From: Pseudoalteromonas arctica
GTDB lineage: Bacteria > Pseudomonadota > Gammaproteobacteria > Enterobacterales > Alteromonadaceae
Length of the DNA: 57,643 nt
NCBI RefSeq assembly: GCF_012927645.1
Contig: NZ_JABBMT010000023.1
Coordinates: 1 to 57,643, forward strand
Direction: 5' to 3'
Shown: positions 20,125-31,236 of the stretch, one piece after another
Position numbering within the stretch: the stretch's first letter is position 1
How the letters are laid out: every line of letters starts with the position of its first letter
The notes under the pieces: generated by a model
What the model saw: only the letters and a program-made list of their open reading frames with translations
Told to the model about the DNA's origin: nothing
Database searches by the model: none
Position numbers and translations under genes: made by a program

Positions 20125-21408
20125 TTGTTTGACCGTTATGAAGCCGGCGAACAGGCAGTCTTAGTTCATATCGACTTTCCAAAAGAAGGGGATCGTGAAG
20201 ATCTTCATGAATTAGAAATGTTGGTATCTTCTGCTGGTGTTAGCAGTTTGGCGGTTGTGCAAGGCAGCCGTCAAGCACCACATCCGAAACTATTCGTCGG
20301 TACCGGAAAGGCTGAAGAAATTGCTGAGATTGTTAAAATCCACAACGCAGATGTCGTCATTTTTAATCATCAACTCAGACCATCACAAGAACGCAATTTA
20401 GAGCGCGTTTGCCAATGTCGTGTGCTTGATAGAACGACGCTTATTCTTGATATTTTTGCCCAGCGTGCACGTACTCATGAAGGTAAGTTGCAGGTTGAGC
20501 TAGCACAATTGCGTCATATGTCGACGCGTTTGATCCGAGGCTGGACGCATCTTGAACGCCAAAAAGGCGGGATCGGTTTGCGCGGGCCAGGTGAAACTCA
20601 GCTAGAAACAGATAGACGTTTATTACGAGTTCGTATTCAAAGTATTCGCGCACGGTTAGAAAAAGTGGCAGTGCAGCGTGAGCAAGGTAGACGTGCTCGT
20701 AACCGTAATGAAATTCCTACGGTGTCGTTGGTAGGGTATACCAATGCGGGTAAGTCGACGCTATTTAATCGTATTACTAATTCTAATGTGTATGCTGCTG
20801 ATCAACTGTTCGCGACGCTTGATCCAACCTTACGTAAACTCGAAATAGAAGACGTTGGTTCGATAATTTTAGCCGATACCGTTGGCTTTATTCGTCATTT
20901 ACCGCATGACTTAGTTGCCGCATTTAAAGCGACGCTAACTGAAACTCGCGAAGCTGATTTACAACTTCATGTGGTCGATGTTGCAGATCATCGTCGTAAA
21001 GAGAATATTGAACAGGTACAATCGGTCCTTAAAGAAATAGAAGCTGATGAAGTGCCGCAATTGCTGGTTTACAACAAAATTGATGCGCTCGAAGATATTG
21101 AACCACGGATTGACCGTGACGATGAAGGCCTGCCTATTAGGGTATGGTTGTCGGCACACAGTGGCGCAGGGTGTGAATTATTGTCTGAAGCTATCAGCGA
21201 GCTGTTAGCAAAGAAAATGTTTGTTCATACGCTTAAATTAGCTCCACAATATGGTCGTTTACGTGCTGCGTTGTTCAATTTAAATGCTGTGCATCAAGAA
21301 GACTTTGATGAACAGGGACATTGGTTACTTGCTACGCGACTACCTATGGTAGAATGGAATCGCTTAAAAAAAGAGTTTGGTCCTGAAATCGACGCTTTTA
21401 TTTCGTAA
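20125..21408 (+). CDS. hflX: ribosome-splitting GTPase HflX
   Basis: The 427-residue protein matches E. coli HflX closely. The N-terminal domain starts FDRYEAGEQAVLVHIDFP, the GTP domain has GYTNAGKSTLFNRIT (about 205-219), DTVGFIRHLPHDLVAAFK and NKID, and a short C-terminal domain follows. It splits stalled 70S ribosomes. The start is TTG at 20125, as in E. coli hflX by recollection. AGGAG at 20112-20116 is 8 bases away. An ATG at 20121 in another frame stops after three codons, overlapping this start. Confidence 0.97.
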   Translation: MFDRYEAGEQAVLVHIDFPKEGDREDLHELEMLVSSAGVSSLAVVQGSRQAPHPKLFVGTGKAEEIAEIVKIHNADVVIFNHQLRPSQERNLERVCQCRVLDRTTLILDIFAQRARTHEGKLQVELAQLRHMSTRLIRGWTHLERQKGGIGLRGPGETQLETDRRLLRVRIQSIRARLEKVAVQREQGRRARNRNEIPTVSLVGYTNAGKSTLFNRITNSNVYAADQLFATLDPTLRKLEIEDVGSIILADTVGFIRHLPHDLVAAFKATLTETREADLQLHVVDVADHRRKENIEQVQSVLKEIEADEVPQLLVYNKIDALEDIEPRIDRDDEGLPIRVWLSAHSGAGCELLSEAISELLAKKMFVHTLKLAPQYGRLRAALFNLNAVHQEDFDEQGHWLLATRLPMVEWNRLKKEFGPEIDAFIS

Positions 21409-21514
21409 TTCGAAAAAACTACCGCACAATGTCATTTTTAGTATGAGAACTGCGGTATTTTTGTTAGATTTAACGTAATTACCTAAATTATTTAGATAAC
21501 AATGGAGTATAGCT

Positions 21515-22681
21515 ATGGCCTGGAATGAACCGGGTAATAATGGCAATGATAAAGATCCGTGGAACAAAAAAGGCGGACGTGATCAAGGCCCACCTGACTT
21601 AGACGAGGTGTTTCGCAAATTCAGCAGCAAGTTTGGTGGCTTATTTGGCGGTAAAAAATCCGGCAATGGCGGCGGCGGACTTGGTGGAGCTGGTCTTTCA
21701 TTTGTACTGATCATTGCTGCAATTGTATGGGCATTGAGCGGTATTTATACCGTGAAAGAAGCAGAACGCGGCATCGTTTTACATTTTGGTCAATTTGACC
21801 GCATTGCAGATCCAGGTCTGCGTTGGAAGATGACCTTTATTGAAACGGTAATTCCGGTTGATATTGAAGCAGTTCGCTCATTATCGACATCTGGTTTTAT
21901 GCTCACTGAAGATGAGAACGTGGTAAGCGTTGAGTTTCAGGTGCAATACCGGGTTATTGACCCTTTCCTATATAAATTTAGCGTAACTAACGCGGATTCT
22001 AGCTTAGAAGAAGCGCTAGAAAGTGCATTACGTTATGTTGTTGGTCATTCAAAAATGGACCAAGTATTAACGAATGGCCGTGAGGTTGTGCGTCAAAATA
22101 CATGGGATGAACTGAATCAAATCGTCGAACCGTATAACTTAGGTTTGATTGTAACAGACGTTAACTTTAAAGATTCGCGCCCACCGGCTGAAGTTAAGGA
22201 TGCGTTTGATGATGCTATTTCCGCACAAGAAGATGAACAACGTTTTATTCGTGAAGCTGAAGCATACGCGCGTGAAATTGAACCGCGTGCTCGTGGTCAA
22301 GTTACCCGTATGACACAAGAAGCTGAAGGTTACGGCGAGCGCATTATTTTAGAAGCTCAAGGTGAAGTTGCGCGTTTTGAAAAGCTATTACCTGAATATC
22401 AGGCTGCTAAGCGTGTAACTCGTGAACGTTTATATATCGATGCTATGGAAGAGGTGCTAGGAAATAGCTCAAAAGTGTTAGTCGATGTTAAAGGCGGTAA
22501 TAATATGATGTATTTACCACTTGATAAAATCATGGATAAGCAAGGGAACGCAACCCGTGTTGCATTACCTAGTTCGAGTGATATTAACGACTTACGTAAT
22601 AAAGTTAATACATCGCGCAATAGCACTTTGAACTCAAGTTCAGACCGCTTTGGTGCTGATCGCTTTAACGACGGGAGATAA
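21515..22681 (+). CDS. hflK: FtsH protease modulator HflK
   Basis: The 388-residue protein starts with the glycine-rich cytoplasmic segment MAWNEPGNNGNDKDPW. One membrane helix (about residues 62-80) is followed by a large periplasmic SPFH/band-7 domain (EAERGIVLHFGQFDRIADPGLRWK) and a coiled-coil region (EAEAYAREIEPRARGQVTR). With HflC it forms the cage around FtsH. hflC follows after 5 bases, so co-translation is expected. Confidence 0.97.
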   Translation: MAWNEPGNNGNDKDPWNKKGGRDQGPPDLDEVFRKFSSKFGGLFGGKKSGNGGGGLGGAGLSFVLIIAAIVWALSGIYTVKEAERGIVLHFGQFDRIADPGLRWKMTFIETVIPVDIEAVRSLSTSGFMLTEDENVVSVEFQVQYRVIDPFLYKFSVTNADSSLEEALESALRYVVGHSKMDQVLTNGREVVRQNTWDELNQIVEPYNLGLIVTDVNFKDSRPPAEVKDAFDDAISAQEDEQRFIREAEAYAREIEPRARGQVTRMTQEAEGYGERIILEAQGEVARFEKLLPEYQAAKRVTRERLYIDAMEEVLGNSSKVLVDVKGGNNMMYLPLDKIMDKQGNATRVALPSSSDINDLRNKVNTSRNSTLNSSSDRFGADRFNDGR

Positions 22682-22686
22682 GCGCA

Positions 22687-23565
22687 ATGAAAAACTTTAG
22701 TTTAGTTATATTATTAGCGGCCGTTGTGTTGTCGTTTTCGTCAGTGTTCGTAGTGCCTGAAGGGCAAAAAGCAATTGTTATGCTTTTCAGTAAAGTGCAA
22801 AAAGACAGTGATGATAAAGCAATTGTTTTTGGCCCTGGCTTACAATTCAAAGTACCTTTCTTTAGCCAAGTACGCCGTATTGATGCGCGTATTCAGACGT
22901 TAGATGGTACGCCAGATCGTTTTGTTACTAGCGAGAAAAAAGACTTAATCGTTGATTCTTACGTTAAATGGCGTGTTAGTGATTTTAGTGCTTTTTACTT
23001 ACGTGCTCGTGGTGATAAACAATACGCCGAAGCGCTACTCAAGCAAAAAGTAAATAATGGTCTACGTACTAACTTTGGTTCACGTACTATCCGTGAGATT
23101 GTTTCGGGTGAACGTAGCGAGTTAATGGAAGAAGCATTAGTTCAAGCTTCTGAAAGTGCGCAAGAGCTAGGTATTGAAGTACTTGATGTACGTGTTAAGC
23201 AAATCAACTTACCGTCAGAAGTGAGTAATTCAATTTACCAACGTATGCGTGCAGAGCGTACTGCTGTTGCTAAAGAGCATCGTTCTGAAGGTCAAGAAAA
23301 AGCCGAAACTATCCGCGCTGATATTGACCGTCGCGTCACAGTAATGTTGGCTGATGCTGAGCGTAATGCCCGTACTGTTCGCGGTGAAGGCGATGCAAAA
23401 GCTGCGGCTATTTATGCTAATGCGTATAATAAAGATGCTGAATTCTTTGGTTTTGTACGCTCATTAGAGGCCTATAAAAAGACCTTCAAAGACAAGCAAG
23501 ACGTAATGGTATTATCACCAGACAGTGACTTCTTTAGATATATGAAAGGTGCTGCGGCACAGTAA
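22687..23565 (+). CDS. hflC: FtsH protease modulator HflC
   Basis: The 292-residue SPFH protein has an N-terminal signal-anchor (MKNFSLVILLAAVVLSFSSVFVV), VPEGQKAIVMLFSKV, FGPGLQFKVPF and the C-terminal SLEAYKKTFKDKQDVMVLSPDSDFFRY typical of HflC, read in two halves. It is the partner of HflK in the membrane microdomain complex around FtsH. Confidence 0.97.
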   Translation: MKNFSLVILLAAVVLSFSSVFVVPEGQKAIVMLFSKVQKDSDDKAIVFGPGLQFKVPFFSQVRRIDARIQTLDGTPDRFVTSEKKDLIVDSYVKWRVSDFSAFYLRARGDKQYAEALLKQKVNNGLRTNFGSRTIREIVSGERSELMEEALVQASESAQELGIEVLDVRVKQINLPSEVSNSIYQRMRAERTAVAKEHRSEGQEKAETIRADIDRRVTVMLADAERNARTVRGEGDAKAAAIYANAYNKDAEFFGFVRSLEAYKKTFKDKQDVMVLSPDSDFFRYMKGAAAQ

Positions 23566-23587
23566 TCTTTTCTAAATTTAGCACAAA

Positions 23588-23620
23588 TCTAAACCCTGTG
23601 TATGCAGGGTTTTTCTTTTA
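23588..23620 (+). terminator. intrinsic terminator after hflC
   Basis: AAACCCTG and CAGGGTTT flank a TGTATG loop, followed by TTCTTTTA. It separates the hfq-hflXKC unit from purA. Confidence 0.85.
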
Positions 23621-23760
23621 GTAAGATGAGTTTTTATGAGTAACTTAATGTTATTCAACCAGTTAATTTTTATTGCAAAGGTCGTTGTGGGGCTGCGCAG
23701 AAAAAATAACCTAAACGGGGGTGATCTTTTCCCTCATTATCTGGTAAAATCTCGTCCTAA

Positions 23761-25095
<1,335 letters not shown>

Positions 25096-25109
25096 TCACT
25101 CATAGAACT

Positions 25110-25137
25110 AAAAAGCTGCCATGTGCAGCTTTTTTTG
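25110..25137 (+). terminator. intrinsic terminator after purA
   Basis: AAAGCTGC (25112-25119) pairs with GCAGCTTT (25125-25132), followed by TTTTTG. Confidence 0.93.
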
Positions 25138-25209
25138 TGTCTTTATTTCAATATGGAACGATCTTTGTATAAACTTTAGCAAGATGGTTTTTAATTTAAA
25201 GTGACCTAA

Positions 25210-25833
25210 ATGCGTTTGTTAACTTGTTTATCATTAGTGCCGTTATCGTTTTTGCTGGCAAGCCACGTCAAGTCTGAAGAGACCATAGCAGCCGTGCCAC
25301 TATATACAGAAACTGAGCTGTTAGCGTTAATTAATAAGAATACACATTTAGCACGCGTTAAAGCAGATGATTGCCAGTTAGTACAGGATATTGAGGCACG
25401 AGCCAATAAAATGGCACTGCCATCGTATCAATTTTTATATGGCGATATGCTGGCTTATGCGGTGTGTGTTGATCGCAATGTGGAGTTAGGTGTGTACTAC
25501 ATGCGCCAAGCCGCTCAGCAAGGCTTAGCGGTGGCATTAGAGCAACTTGGACGTTACTATGATACTGGGCGTTTAGTGCAAAAAGATAAAGCACTGGCTG
25601 TAACCTATCTGCGTGAAGCCTCATCACAAGGTAATTTAAAAGCACAATTGCGGTTAGTTAATTTATTTAATCAAGGCTATGGCAGTCCACGTGATTACGA
25701 AGACGCATATCGTTGGTTATTTCATAGTATGGTTGCAGATAAAGCAACCCATAAAAAGATTGAACGCTCGCTAGCCCAATTGGCGCAAAAAATGCCCGAT
25801 AGTGTAGTAGCACGTGCGCGCTTGCCATTGTAG
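25210..25833 (+). CDS. motX: sodium-driven flagellar motor protein MotX
   Basis: The 207-residue exported protein matches MotX of Vibrio in length and sequence. After a signal peptide (cleaved around SHVKS, residues 18-22) come DDCQLVQDIEARA, LPSYQFLYGDMLAYAVCV and the Sel1-like repeats LEQLGRYYDTGRLVQ and LREASSQGNLKAQLRLVNLF. The end is GYGSPRDYEDAYRWLF. MotX sits with MotY in the T-ring and holds the PomAB sodium stators. Its presence shows a polar, sodium-driven flagellum. Confidence 0.93.
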   Translation: MRLLTCLSLVPLSFLLASHVKSEETIAAVPLYTETELLALINKNTHLARVKADDCQLVQDIEARANKMALPSYQFLYGDMLAYAVCVDRNVELGVYYMRQAAQQGLAVALEQLGRYYDTGRLVQKDKALAVTYLREASSQGNLKAQLRLVNLFNQGYGSPRDYEDAYRWLFHSMVADKATHKKIERSLAQLAQKMPDSVVARARLPL

Positions 25834-25887
25834 GGTTGAGTTGCTTAGTTAGCGAGTTAGAAAGGGTAAGGTTAGTGAGTTGAAAGT

Positions 25888-25920
25888 AAAAGGGCTAGGT
25901 GTGATACCTAGCCCTGTTCG
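25888..25920 (-). terminator. terminator of the antiporter gene, possibly bidirectional
   Basis: GGGCTAGGT (25892-25900) pairs perfectly with ACCTAGCCC (25906-25914). On the minus strand the stem is followed by TTTTACTTT; on the plus strand by TGTTCGTTTTA. Confidence 0.8.
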
Positions 25921-25922
25921 TT

Positions 25923-27785
25923 TTACTCTTTTATTTCTTTCGGTTCTTTATTTTTACCGTTGTTTGGATCTTTTAACACCGACATTTTTGGTGGCAGCAT
26001 CGCGACAACACGTTCACCTTCTTGCGGTGGTTTTTCCATATTAATAGTAAATGGGCGCAGTTTGATAGGGCTATCATCATCGTTGTCTTTGTCACCATTG
26101 AGAATAAATAACGGAATTGCATCGCTGTTCATCTCTTGGTATCTGCCCCAGTTAAACTCTTCAGAAATTCGCGTTACACTAACCTTACCGCCTTTAGCAA
26201 TTAAGCTACTTAAACGTGCATAAGAGCCGCTGTCACCAAACAAAATTTGCCGAGATAAAAATGTTGCGCTGTCTTTGTTTGCTTTGGCATGAGAGGTCGA
26301 AGAACGCAATGAAAAGACGTTCTTTTCATTCAATAAATGTGAAAAGTACTGCACGCCTAGCGCGTTATGATGGCGGTTTGGCGAAAGCGCCATTACGCTG
26401 CGTAGAGTTGTCAGGGGTAAGTAACGTTCAGCATGTTCTGATTGCGGGTTACCATAATAACAAGGCAGTCCATCCATACGTGCCATGCGGCAGTTTTCCC
26501 AAGCTGGATCTGATAAGTGCACTGGAATATTTTGCTCTTTTAGCCCACAAGCAATGGCACGAGCGACATGGTTTGCACCAATGATCAAAATAGTATTTGG
26601 TGAAGGTTGACGAACACCTAATAGTTTCGCAATCGGAATCGCAGTTAAGCTTTGCAGCACCACTGTGATGATGATAACGGTAAAAATCAGTGGCACCATT
26701 TTCTCGGCATCAGCAACACCAGCTTCCATCATACTAATAGCAAAAACAGAGCCTACCGCAGCTGCGACAATACCACGTGGTGCAATCCAAGCGAGCACTA
26801 AGCGAGATTTAATTGGTAGCTCAGTGCCGAAAGTGGAGATCGCAATACACAATGGACGAGCGATAAATAACACGATAGCCAAAAAGATAAACACATCGGC
26901 ATCAAGCATCATTAAATCAGCTAATTCTAAACGCGCAGCAAGCAAAATGAATAAGGTTGAAATTAAGATCATGGACAGATCTTCTTTAAACTCTAAAACA
27001 GAATCAATTTCTAAATCGTCCTGATTCGCTAACCAAATACCAAATACAGTAACCGCTAATAGGCCTGACTCATGGCTCAAATGATTTGAGACTGTAAAGC
27101 TAATAAGTACCAACGCTAAGATGCCGAATTTATGTAACTCAAACGGCAGCCATTCGCGGCGGATCAGTAACGTTGTAAGCCAACCTGCGACCACGCCAAT
27201 AGATAAACCGACTCCTAAGGTTTTAAACAAGGCAATTACGGTATGAATAAACACTTCACCTTGACCTACCAGCATCACCGCTTCAAATACTAACACCGCA
27301 AATAAAGCGCCAATTGGGTCAATAACGATGCCTTCCCAACGTAGTATGCGATCAATATCTTGGGTTGGCCGCATTGAGTTTAATAGTGGTGCAATAACTG
27401 TTGGGCCAGTAACAACTAATACCGCACCGAGCACCGCTGCTACGCGCCAGTTGAGTTCTAAAATCCAATAAGCACTAAGGCTTAGTACTATGCAAGTCGT
27501 AATCATGCCAATTGAGCATAAGTTACGGACTACCTTGCCAATGCCTTTGAGTTCTCGAAAGTGCAGAGTCAAAGAACCTTCAAATAAGATCACCGCAACA
27601 CTAAGCGAGACTACCGGGAAGAGTAAATCACCAAGCAGTGCATCTGGATCAAGTAAACCCGTAGCAGGGCCAAGTAGCAGGCCTGTAAGCAACAAGAATA
27701 AAATAGCTGGGACACGAAAACCCCATGCTATCCATTGGGCGAGAACCGAACATAGAGCGATCCCTGCGATATAAATAGCTGACAT
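25923..27785 (-). CDS. CPA1-type cation:proton antiporter with C-terminal nucleotide-binding-like domain
   Basis: The 620-residue protein has about 12 hydrophobic helices over residues 1-390. The sodium/hydrogen exchanger signatures are FEGSLTLHFRELKG, VTGPTVIAPLL, a membrane-embedded EGIVIDPIGA pair (ion-binding Asp) and WIAPRGIVAAAVGS. From about residue 400 an NTILIIGANHVARAIACGLKEQ segment resembles the GxGxxA start of a TrkA-N/RCK fold, followed by a long polar tail. It probably exchanges Na+ or K+ for H+ and may be gated by a ligand bound at this C-terminal domain. The gene stands alone with its own terminator. Confidence 0.88.
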   Translation of the reverse strand: MSAIYIAGIALCSVLAQWIAWGFRVPAILFLLLTGLLLGPATGLLDPDALLGDLLFPVVSLSVAVILFEGSLTLHFRELKGIGKVVRNLCSIGMITTCIVLSLSAYWILELNWRVAAVLGAVLVVTGPTVIAPLLNSMRPTQDIDRILRWEGIVIDPIGALFAVLVFEAVMLVGQGEVFIHTVIALFKTLGVGLSIGVVAGWLTTLLIRREWLPFELHKFGILALVLISFTVSNHLSHESGLLAVTVFGIWLANQDDLEIDSVLEFKEDLSMILISTLFILLAARLELADLMMLDADVFIFLAIVLFIARPLCIAISTFGTELPIKSRLVLAWIAPRGIVAAAVGSVFAISMMEAGVADAEKMVPLIFTVIIITVVLQSLTAIPIAKLLGVRQPSPNTILIIGANHVARAIACGLKEQNIPVHLSDPAWENCRMARMDGLPCYYGNPQSEHAERYLPLTTLRSVMALSPNRHHNALGVQYFSHLLNEKNVFSLRSSTSHAKANKDSATFLSRQILFGDSGSYARLSSLIAKGGKVSVTRISEEFNWGRYQEMNSDAIPLFILNGDKDNDDDSPIKLRPFTINMEKPPQEGERVVAMLPPKMSVLKDPNNGKNKEPKEIKE

Positions 27786-28698
27786 AGATGAAGTATTCCT
27801 TATTTATTACAACGATTAGGAGTAAAGCTTTCGATACTTATAATACAGGGGTATACACATGTATGTTAATTTTTCCTAATAGAATTTTAGCTGTTTACCA
27901 ACTTATTTGTAGAAGAAATGATAATTTATTGGTTTTGAAATATTTGAAACAAATTAAATTCTATTTAACTAATTGAATATTAATGCTTTTAAAATTAATT
28001 GATCGCTATAGTAAGCCGAATGGATAAAATATAGCCTTGATCTTTAGGCTGAGAATAGCGTAATATAGTTAGTATTCAAATAATTAGTTATCTAATTAGT
28101 TACTTGTTAGGTCTAAGCAAATAGATATAGTTATTTTTAGATTGTCTTAAAGTTAAGCAGTTTAGATAGAGGTTTCTATATTTATATACTTAAAAATCAA
28201 TAAATTAATTGTTTTGAATGCAGTTTGTACAATTTTACTCATTTTTAGTAATCAGTTAACTTGAACATAAATTACATCTATTGTGATTTATATTGTTTGA
28301 GTTGAACTATTATTTACTCAATATTTGACACCCATCGTGGTGAGCAAATCTCGGTCCTTGAGTCATCACCCTATCTGTTGGTGTACCAGACTTTAGAGGC
28401 TCTATGTATGTTGTTAATAAAAAAGCTTCACACAGCTTTTACAGCGATGCATAAACAACACTTTTTTATTTACTCTATAACTGTTCAGTCTTAATGATTG
28501 AGCTAAAGTTATGCTATATCAAATGCACTTAGTTAATTAAGTGAGCGTTTTTGGCTGGGTGTTAAAAAGTGATTACTAAAGAAAGTGAGTAATGGTAAGT
28601 ATAAATTGTTAACTCGTTACCTAGGCAGGCACTAGGAGAATGTTTTCATACTTATCCTATTTGGATAAGACACAGTTAAAATGGAAAGTTGAACACTT
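27786..28698. other. 0.9-kb gene-free AT-rich region upstream of proB
   Basis: No credible coding sequence is seen. A 62-codon plus-strand frame at 27788 has no ribosome site or recognisable product. The stretch is very AT-rich apart from an island at about 28327-28400 with nested inverted repeats (listed separately) and a small stem at 28421-28440. It should contain the proB promoter. Confidence 0.5.
28327..28440 (+). ncRNA. possible structured RNA upstream of proB
   Basis: ACACC (28328-28332) pairs with GGTGT (28380-28384), GGTGA (28339-28343) with TCACC (28366-28370), and CTC with GAG inside, giving one nested 57-nt imperfect hairpin. The same elements can instead form two local hairpins (CACC with the next GGTG in each half). 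A stem AAAAGCT/AGCTTTT (28421-28440) follows. No expression evidence; this is a pattern-based guess. Confidence 0.25.
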
Positions 28699-29805
28699 AT
28701 GCAAAAGTTAAATTGGCGACGTATTGTATTAAAAGTAGGCAGCGCATTGATTGCACCTGATCAAGATGGTTGTCGCTCACGCTATTTATTAACCATCGCT
28801 CAGTTTATTGTTCGTTGTCGTAGTCAAGGAATTGAAGTGATTTTAGTTTCATCAGGCTCTGTTGCCGCTGGCGCACATTTATTTCCAGCGACACAAGAGC
28901 GCACCGTGGCGATGAAAAAAGCGATGGCAGCAGCGGGACAAACAGAAATGATGGCTATGTGGGACCGTTTTTTTGATTTCCCATCGGCACAAATTTTATT
29001 AACTCATGGTGACTTACGTGACCGTGAGCGTTATGAGAGTATTAGAGAAACTGTTTTCACCTTGCTTGATCATGGTGTGCTGCCAATCATGAACGAAAAT
29101 GATACGGTGACAACCGATGATTTGAAAGTCGGTGATAACGATAACTTATCGGCAATGGTTGCTGCTGCAGCAGATGCTGATGCATTGATGATATTTTCAG
29201 ATGTGGATGGGCTTTATGATAAAAATCCTAACCTGCACGAGGATGCAATATTACTGCCTGAAATTAAATCAATTGATGAATCAATTTATGCTATGGCAGG
29301 ATCTGCAACCAGTGCGGTTGGCACCGGTGGTATGAAAACGAAAATTGAAGCGGCAGAAAAAGCCACTTCACATGGTATTACTACTTATATAATTAATGGT
29401 TTTAAAGAGCAGACATTTACAAAGCTACTGGCAGGTGAGAACCCTGGTACTATTTTTTTACCATACGAAAAACCGATGCAAGAAGCTGTGCACTGGATGA
29501 CTCATACTGCAAGTGAGCAAGGTGAAGTGGTTGTCGCAGGTTCATACGATGAATCTTTAGAGGGTGAAAGTGGCTGTATCCGTGGTGATGAAATTGTTGC
29601 CGTGCATGGTGAATTTGCCATTGGTGATACCATTTTGGTACGTAGTAACGACGGCACTCGATTAGCCAAGGCAACTGCAAATTACAGTAGTTGTTTACTG
29701 AATTTTATAGCTGATAACGAACAAAGCGAGTTTAGCGACAAGATGCAAGATTCAATCGGTCCCGTTATTTCAGAAAAAGATATCGCATTATTGGAGAAGT
29801 CATGA
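28699..29805 (+). CDS. proB: glutamate 5-kinase
   Basis: The 368-residue protein has the amino-acid kinase domain (VLKVGSALIAPDQDG at the N-terminus, VSSGSVAAGAHLFP, MNENDTVTTDDLKVGDNDNLSAMVA read in parts, VGTGGMKTKIEAAEKA). A C-terminal PUA domain follows (about residues 280-355). It makes gamma-glutamyl phosphate, the first and proline-inhibited step of proline synthesis. The stop overlaps proA (ATGA). Confidence 0.97.
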   Translation: MQKLNWRRIVLKVGSALIAPDQDGCRSRYLLTIAQFIVRCRSQGIEVILVSSGSVAAGAHLFPATQERTVAMKKAMAAAGQTEMMAMWDRFFDFPSAQILLTHGDLRDRERYESIRETVFTLLDHGVLPIMNENDTVTTDDLKVGDNDNLSAMVAAAADADALMIFSDVDGLYDKNPNLHEDAILLPEIKSIDESIYAMAGSATSAVGTGGMKTKIEAAEKATSHGITTYIINGFKEQTFTKLLAGENPGTIFLPYEKPMQEAVHWMTHTASEQGEVVVAGSYDESLEGESGCIRGDEIVAVHGEFAIGDTILVRSNDGTRLAKATANYSSCLLNFIADNEQSEFSDKMQDSIGPVISEKDIALLEKS

Positions 29806-31049
29806 GTTTAATTACAGATATTTCACGTCAGGCAGCAAAAGCGGCGCATCAGTTAGCCTTACTCGATACCGAGAGCAAAAATAAGGTGTTACTGGATATG
29901 GCAGCAGCATTACGTCAGCAAAAAGCATTTATTACTAAAGAAAACGAAAGTGATTTAGCCGCAGCCCGCGATAACAATCTAGCAGCCGCTATGATTGACC
30001 GTTTAACACTCAATGATGAACGTATTGAAGCAATGGCTGAAGGCATTGAAGTGATAGTAAGCCTTGAGGATCCAGTGGGTCAATTACGCGATATTACTGA
30101 GCGCCCTAATGGGATTAAAATTCGTAAAATGCGCGTACCATTGGGTGTTGTTTGTATGATTTATGAAGCACGTCCAAATGTAACCGCTGACGCAGGTGCT
30201 TTGTGTTTTAAATCAGGTAATGGGGTCATTTTACGTGGTGGTAAAGAGGCGCTAAAAAGCTCGCAAGCCATTGCCAGTGTCATGCATCAAGTATTAGAGC
30301 AGCATAATTTACCGGCAGCGTTAATCTCAGTTATTCCAGATCCAGACCGCGGATTATTAATGGAATTGATGCAGCAACGTGACAGCATTGACTTAATCAT
30401 CCCACGCGGCGGCGAAGGGCTCATTAACTTTGTAACAGATAACAGTACAATTCCTGTGATCCAGCATTTTAAAGGTGTGTGTCATTTATACGTAGATAAA
30501 GACGCTGACTTAGAAGTGGCGATTAACTTGCTACTGAACGGTAAAACTCAGCGTACTGGCGTGTGTAATGCACTAGAAGGTCTCGTTGTTCATCAGGATG
30601 TTGCCGATGAGTTTTTAAATTTATGTGCTGTTGTATTACGCCAAGAAGGTGTAAAAATTAACGCTGATAGCCAAGCTGCACAATATTTTGATAATGCGAC
30701 AGTGCTAGCACCTGAACAGTTTGGTGAAGAGTACCTTGACTTAGAAATTGCCATTCGAGTAGTGCCAGACTTTGCCGGTGCGATTGATCACATTGCACAA
30801 TTTGGTTCAAACCATACGGAAGTTATTTGCACTAAAAACCAAGCCGCAGCTGAATTGTTCCAGCGCAGTGTTGATGCCTCTGTCGTGATGGTTAATACTT
30901 CATCACGCTTCTCTGACGGCTCACAGTTAGGTCTAGGTGCCGAGATTGGTATTGCTACGTCAAAACTACACGCTTATGGCCCAATGGGTTTAGAATCATT
31001 AACGACGGAGAAGTACCTCGTCAATGGTGTAGGTCAAATTCGCGAATAA
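29802..31049 (+). CDS. proA: gamma-glutamyl phosphate reductase
   Basis: The 415-residue aldehyde-dehydrogenase-fold enzyme has IRKMRVPLGVVCMIYEARPNVT read in two parts, SGNGVILRGGKEA, LIIPRGGEGLINFV and the active-site cysteine in RTGVCNALEGLVVH near residue 250. It also has SSRFSDGSQLGLGAEIGIATSKLHA, again in overlapping parts. It reduces gamma-glutamyl phosphate with NADPH. It forms an operon with proB, overlapping by 4 bases, and ends at a strong terminator. Confidence 0.98.
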   Translation: MSLITDISRQAAKAAHQLALLDTESKNKVLLDMAAALRQQKAFITKENESDLAAARDNNLAAAMIDRLTLNDERIEAMAEGIEVIVSLEDPVGQLRDITERPNGIKIRKMRVPLGVVCMIYEARPNVTADAGALCFKSGNGVILRGGKEALKSSQAIASVMHQVLEQHNLPAALISVIPDPDRGLLMELMQQRDSIDLIIPRGGEGLINFVTDNSTIPVIQHFKGVCHLYVDKDADLEVAINLLLNGKTQRTGVCNALEGLVVHQDVADEFLNLCAVVLRQEGVKINADSQAAQYFDNATVLAPEQFGEEYLDLEIAIRVVPDFAGAIDHIAQFGSNHTEVICTKNQAAAELFQRSVDASVVMVNTSSRFSDGSQLGLGAEIGIATSKLHAYGPMGLESLTTEKYLVNGVGQIRE

Positions 31050-31071
31050 TTAATAATCGAATAACTTAATT

Positions 31072-31101
31072 AAAATGCCGAGTTTATGCTCGGCATTTTT
31101 G
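31072..31101 (+). terminator. intrinsic terminator after proBA
   Basis: AATGCCGAG (31074-31082) pairs with CTCGGCATT (31089-31097) and is followed by TTT. Confidence 0.93.
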
Positions 31102-31236
31102 ATCGTAAATACAATGTAGCGCACAGTGAGACAATAACGAGTGTAAAATCAACAGTTTTTTGTTTAGTAAAATATATGAATTTAAAACAAGAGTTTGGCG
31201 TAATGGCCATAGAGATAAAAATAAAGGGGAGGAAAG

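Noticed and set aside
27788..27976. 62-codon plus-strand ORF in the gap after the antiporter
   Set aside because: It starts inside the promoter region of the divergent antiporter gene, has AT-driven composition and no signal or motif.
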